Below are positions 6,901 through 8,545 of a DNA stretch of 8,545 nt, piece after piece (position 1 is the stretch's first letter; every line of letters starts with the position of its first letter). Both the position numbers and the translations under genes were made by a program. Below the pieces are notes generated by a model. That model did no database searches, had not been told where the DNA came from, and worked only from the letters and a program-made list of their open reading frames with translations. This DNA comes from Bacteroidota bacterium (GTDB taxonomy: Bacteria; Bacteroidota; Bacteroidia; Flavobacteriales; Flavobacteriaceae), in NCBI GenBank assembly GCA_022601215.1, contig JAHZIZ010000146.1, forward strand, positions 1 through 8,545, in the 5' to 3' direction.

Positions 6901-8545
6901 CATAATTACTTTTGCCTCGGCAGCTCCAATCACTGTGAGTGTTTCGATTGAAAAAGACAATCAAATGATTAGCACAAAAGAACTTAGCTTAAACAACAGC
7001 ACAGAGGCAATTTCTGTGCCTGTAAAGGAAACGGATCTGGGTGGATTTGTAGTCCATTACAGTTACGCCGCTTATAATAGTTTTAGTTCTGGAAGCATGA
7101 CCATTTCTGTACCCTATCCTTCGCATGAATTAGAAGTTATTACTGAAACATTTAGAGATAGATTGCAGCCAGGCACCCCCGAAACATGGAGTTTCCAAGT
7201 AAAGGGACCAAAAGGAGAACAAGTGTCTGCCGAGTTATTAGCTAGTATGTACGACGCCTCTCTAGACCAGTTTAACTCTCACAATTGGGACTTTACTCCC
7301 TATCCTGAGCCCGTCTACCATAGTAATCACAAATACCATGCAAATCACAGTTTTGGTACGCAACGATTTTACTTGCAATCCTCCCAAAACTATTGGGGAG
7401 GATATAGGCAATTGGATTACGATCGTTTTAATTGGTTTGGTTTTACCATAAATAATGGGAATTGGGTATATAATCAATATCTAAGCTCTCTTCGCCGGCA
7501 GGTGCGAGCATCGTATTCTGCTGAAACAAAAGAAGGTGTCGTTAACGGAACCATTTATGATGAAAATGGGTCTCCAATACCTGGAGTCAATATTATTGTG
7601 AAAGGAACTTCCAGAGGAACTAACACAGATTTCGACGGTAACTTTTCCATAGAAATAAATAAAGGTGAAGTGCTCCAAATTAGTTATTTGGGGTATATCA
7701 CTGAAAACATTACAATTGGTAAGAAGAACATTTACAGTATCTATCTAAACCTTGATGAGCCTCAACTAGAGGAGGTGGTTGTTACAGCCCTAGGGATTAA
7801 AAGAGAGAAAAAAGCCCTAGGATATGCTGTAAGTAGTGTTGAAGCGGACGACCTTTCAGAATCGGAAGAATTAAACGAAGATGTAATTCGTGCTTTACCT
7901 GCCTCAAATTCGGGTATTGAGAAATCTCGGGCAGAAGATTTTGGCAAAGTTGCTATTCGTAAAAACTTACAAGAAACAGCTTTCTTCTTCCCACAATTGC
8001 GAACCGACGCCAAAGGAACTGTGAGCTTCAACTTCACCACACCGGAGGCCTTAACAAAATGGAAATTACAACTACTTTCCCATACTAAAACGGCAGAAAG
8101 CTCAGTCACTACTTTGGAAGCCGTGACACAAAAAGAGCTGATGGTACTGCCAAATGTACCGCGCTTTTTACGTGAGGGAGATCAAATTACCATAAGCAGT
8201 AAGATTGCGAACCTTTCTAAGAAAACGCTCTCAGGTGAGGCGATATTAAAGCTTTCGGATGCGATTACTGGCAAGGAAGTAGATGCTGAGCTAAGTAATA
8301 CGCAAAATGTACAATCTTTTAGCGTTTCAGAAGCAGGAAATACGCAGGTTTCATGGACACTTCAAATTCCAGAAGGCATGCAGTCAGTACAGTACACTAT
8401 ATTAGCAAAAGCAGGAGATTTCAGTGATGGAGAGCAAAGTGCTTTACCAGTATTATCTAATAGGATGTTAGTGACGGAAACTCTTTCTATGTGGGTGCGT
8501 TCTAATGAAAGTAGAACTTTTACACTAGATAAGTTAAAAAATAAC
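3944..8545 (+). CDS. Exported alpha-2-macroglobulin family protein with an inserted SusC/RagA-type N-terminal segment (partial, 3' end outside window)
   Basis: The frame is open for 1534 codons to the window edge. MKTIATLIFSIVIMAQSFAQ is a signal peptide with probable cleavage after SFA, and no lipobox Cys follows, so it is a soluble periplasmic form. Residues 20-360 are helical. Macroglobulin-like beta domains follow from about 370: RSIYRPGQTVYFKG (591-604) is the MG2 hallmark, VEEYKRPKFE (683-692) a domain boundary, and DDKGIFNIDFKALPD (764-778) is also typical. ELLASMYDASLDQF (1097-1110) leads into an aromatic/Asn/His-rich stretch (1111-1185), then the SusC-like insert (1200-1304). The A2M domain starts at RKNLQETAFFFPQLRTD (1339-1355) with PNVPRFLREGD at 1403-1413. 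The thioester region would lie beyond the window. Bacterial A2Ms are thought to trap proteases in the periplasm, often beside PBP1C. An in-frame ATG at 3911 is possible, but MKT begins the signal peptide. Confidence 0.92.
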   Translation, partial: MKTIATLIFSIVIMAQSFAQNPYNKLWKEVEHQELLGKPKSALALVEQIAIQAKKDNDQPQQIKTLLFKSKFAIVLEEDAVLKVIETFKTEISLASSPKKNVLQNMLGKLYWDYFQNNRYQFYNRTKTASKVDATDFRTWDLETLFTEISLQYQASIKNGLILQTQPIATYEAILVSHKDSPDYRPSLYDLLSHNALTFYQTTENSITKPSYKFELTDARYLSTADSFSSIRITSKDSTSLQLLALKTYQELIKFHLRNEHPKAAADVDIKRLNFVYNNGRLSEKDTLYFNALNQAKNSTNDVYAKGMYQLEIARLWNTLSASYIPKNNDTHRWKKKEALTLCETLITNFPESILAHNATSLKHEILAPSLTLTSETNIPSNQDSRLLIEYKNHTNVQLTAHAITLEKLVDLQKIYNNEDRRKFIDKLPVAKTWDALLPNEGDFQTHKTEILFPGLANGNYVLMAGSQQEKDKNDYTYTTVQFTNLALVEKKDNTQLRYQVINRNNGQPEIGVKCTVYFARNRRDNFRTLNLVTDAHGTISLPMKEENYRLAKVKVKSETETALFKARGYYYYSRNKTKENPYKSFLFTDRSIYRPGQTVYFKGIVVKTENNQSQVVANERVQIDLNNVNGETVGEMELITNEFGSISGELILPRGGITGQYELELYESGDDKSFDATNYLSVEEYKRPKFEANFDPITKSYQLNDTILVSGKAISFAGSNITGAQVSYRVKRQVRYPQWYYRYGYGNSGSEAQEITFGETETDDKGIFNIDFKALPDLSVDKGGLPIFNYEVTADITDINGETQTASTVINLGYHTLLLKLGVATTLDKQDKKQQITLTSENLNNEFVPASGSIEIFKLKAPNSVLRPRTWDAPDYAGFTEAEFRNTFPHDAYQGEDDYRNWEPGERVFSKTFDTETSKEITLGNIKKWESGRYIVIAKTTDSFGQEVEERAYTSLFHNKDAVPSDNQLLTVRRNKNKFNIGEDAIITFASAAPITVSVSIEKDNQMISTKELSLNNSTEAISVPVKETDLGGFVVHYSYAAYNSFSSGSMTISVPYPSHELEVITETFRDRLQPGTPETWSFQVKGPKGEQVSAELLASMYDASLDQFNSHNWDFTPYPEPVYHSNHKYHANHSFGTQRFYLQSSQNYWGGYRQLDYDRFNWFGFTINNGNWVYNQYLSSLRRQVRASYSAETKEGVVNGTIYDENGSPIPGVNIIVKGTSRGTNTDFDGNFSIEINKGEVLQISYLGYITENITIGKKNIYSIYLNLDEPQLEEVVVTALGIKREKKALGYAVSSVEADDLSESEELNEDVIRALPASNSGIEKSRAEDFGKVAIRKNLQETAFFFPQLRTDAKGTVSFNFTTPEALTKWKLQLLSHTKTAESSVTTLEAVTQKELMVLPNVPRFLREGDQITISSKIANLSKKTLSGEAILKLSDAITGKEVDAELSNTQNVQSFSVSEAGNTQVSWTLQIPEGMQSVQYTILAKAGDFSDGEQSALPVLSNRMLVTETLSMWVRSNESRTFTLDKLKNN
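7541..7855 (+). other. SusC/RagA-type CarboxypepD_reg-like domain plus TonB-box/plug-entry signature inside the A2M protein
   Basis: Residues 1200-1304 of the A2M protein. The first 70 residues form a complete CarboxypepD_reg-like beta-sandwich: VNGTIYDENGSPIPGVNI, then IVKGTSRGTNTDFDGNFSI, then the ISYLGY turn. They are followed by LEEVVVTALGIKREKKALGY and AVSSV, the canonical signature joining the N-terminal extension to the plug in SusC/RagA TonB-linked transporters. The plug body and barrel are absent. Instead an acidic linker (EADDLSESEELNED, 1300-1313) returns directly to A2M sequence. The reading frame is continuous on both sides. Carbohydrate-binding or docking roles have been discussed for such extensions in transporters, but the role here is unknown. 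Confidence 0.85.

Noticed and set aside
7541..7855. A separate TonB-dependent receptor gene or an assembly chimera joining two genes
   Set aside because: The frame is uninterrupted, and convincing A2M-family sequence resumes immediately afterwards (RKNLQETAFFFPQL), with no plug body, barrel, stop or start between.
5309..8109. Minus-strand open frames opposite the large gene (for example 5554-5309, 6964-6521, 7477-7262, 7678-7481, 8109-7762)
   Set aside because: They are antisense to a continuous 1534-codon frame with recognisable A2M and SusC-type motifs, and their translations show no domain or sensible composition.

Overview
The window looks like chromosomal DNA from a marine-type Flavobacteriaceae member (phylum Bacteroidota). 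The DNA is AT-rich and Shine-Dalgarno sequences are absent or weak. One promoter carries the Bacteroidota -7 element TAnnTTTG, and the proteins have flavobacterial character, including a SusC/RagA-type signature segment that is almost confined to this phylum. This placement is inferred from recognised families and not from a search.

Layout: a short leader with a perfect hairpin (61-86) precedes a plus-strand pair, a DUF1569/DinB-like protein (116-559) and a PaiB-family FMN-binding protein (569-1180), 9 bases apart and probably co-transcribed. This pair converges on a minus-strand pair: a signal-peptide-bearing TPR protein (3721-2768) followed by a Mur-ligase family enzyme of the Mpl type (2606-1251). 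The 161-base gap between TPR and mpl holds two inverted repeats, one terminator-like. A 213-base divergent promoter region (3731-3943) separates the TPR gene from a very large plus-strand gene (3944 to the window edge, 1534 codons visible, no stop reached). That gene encodes an exported alpha-2-macroglobulin (A2M) family protein.

The most notable object is inside this A2M gene. Between the MG domains and the A2M domain, where eukaryotic A2Ms carry their bait region, sits a complete carboxypeptidase-D-regulatory-like beta-sandwich followed by the canonical SusC/RagA signature (EEVVVTALG... LGYAVSSV). This is the N-terminal extension and TonB-box/plug entry of a TonB-linked outer-membrane transporter, but without the plug body or barrel. 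The reading frame is open and clean on both sides, so it is a real fusion in this sequence and not an assembly join.

The genes loosely share a cell-envelope theme: murein-peptide recycling (Mpl), a periplasmic TPR protein and a periplasmic A2M-like protein. A functional link between them is inference only. I saw no RNA genes, CRISPR arrays, insertion sequences or phage genes.
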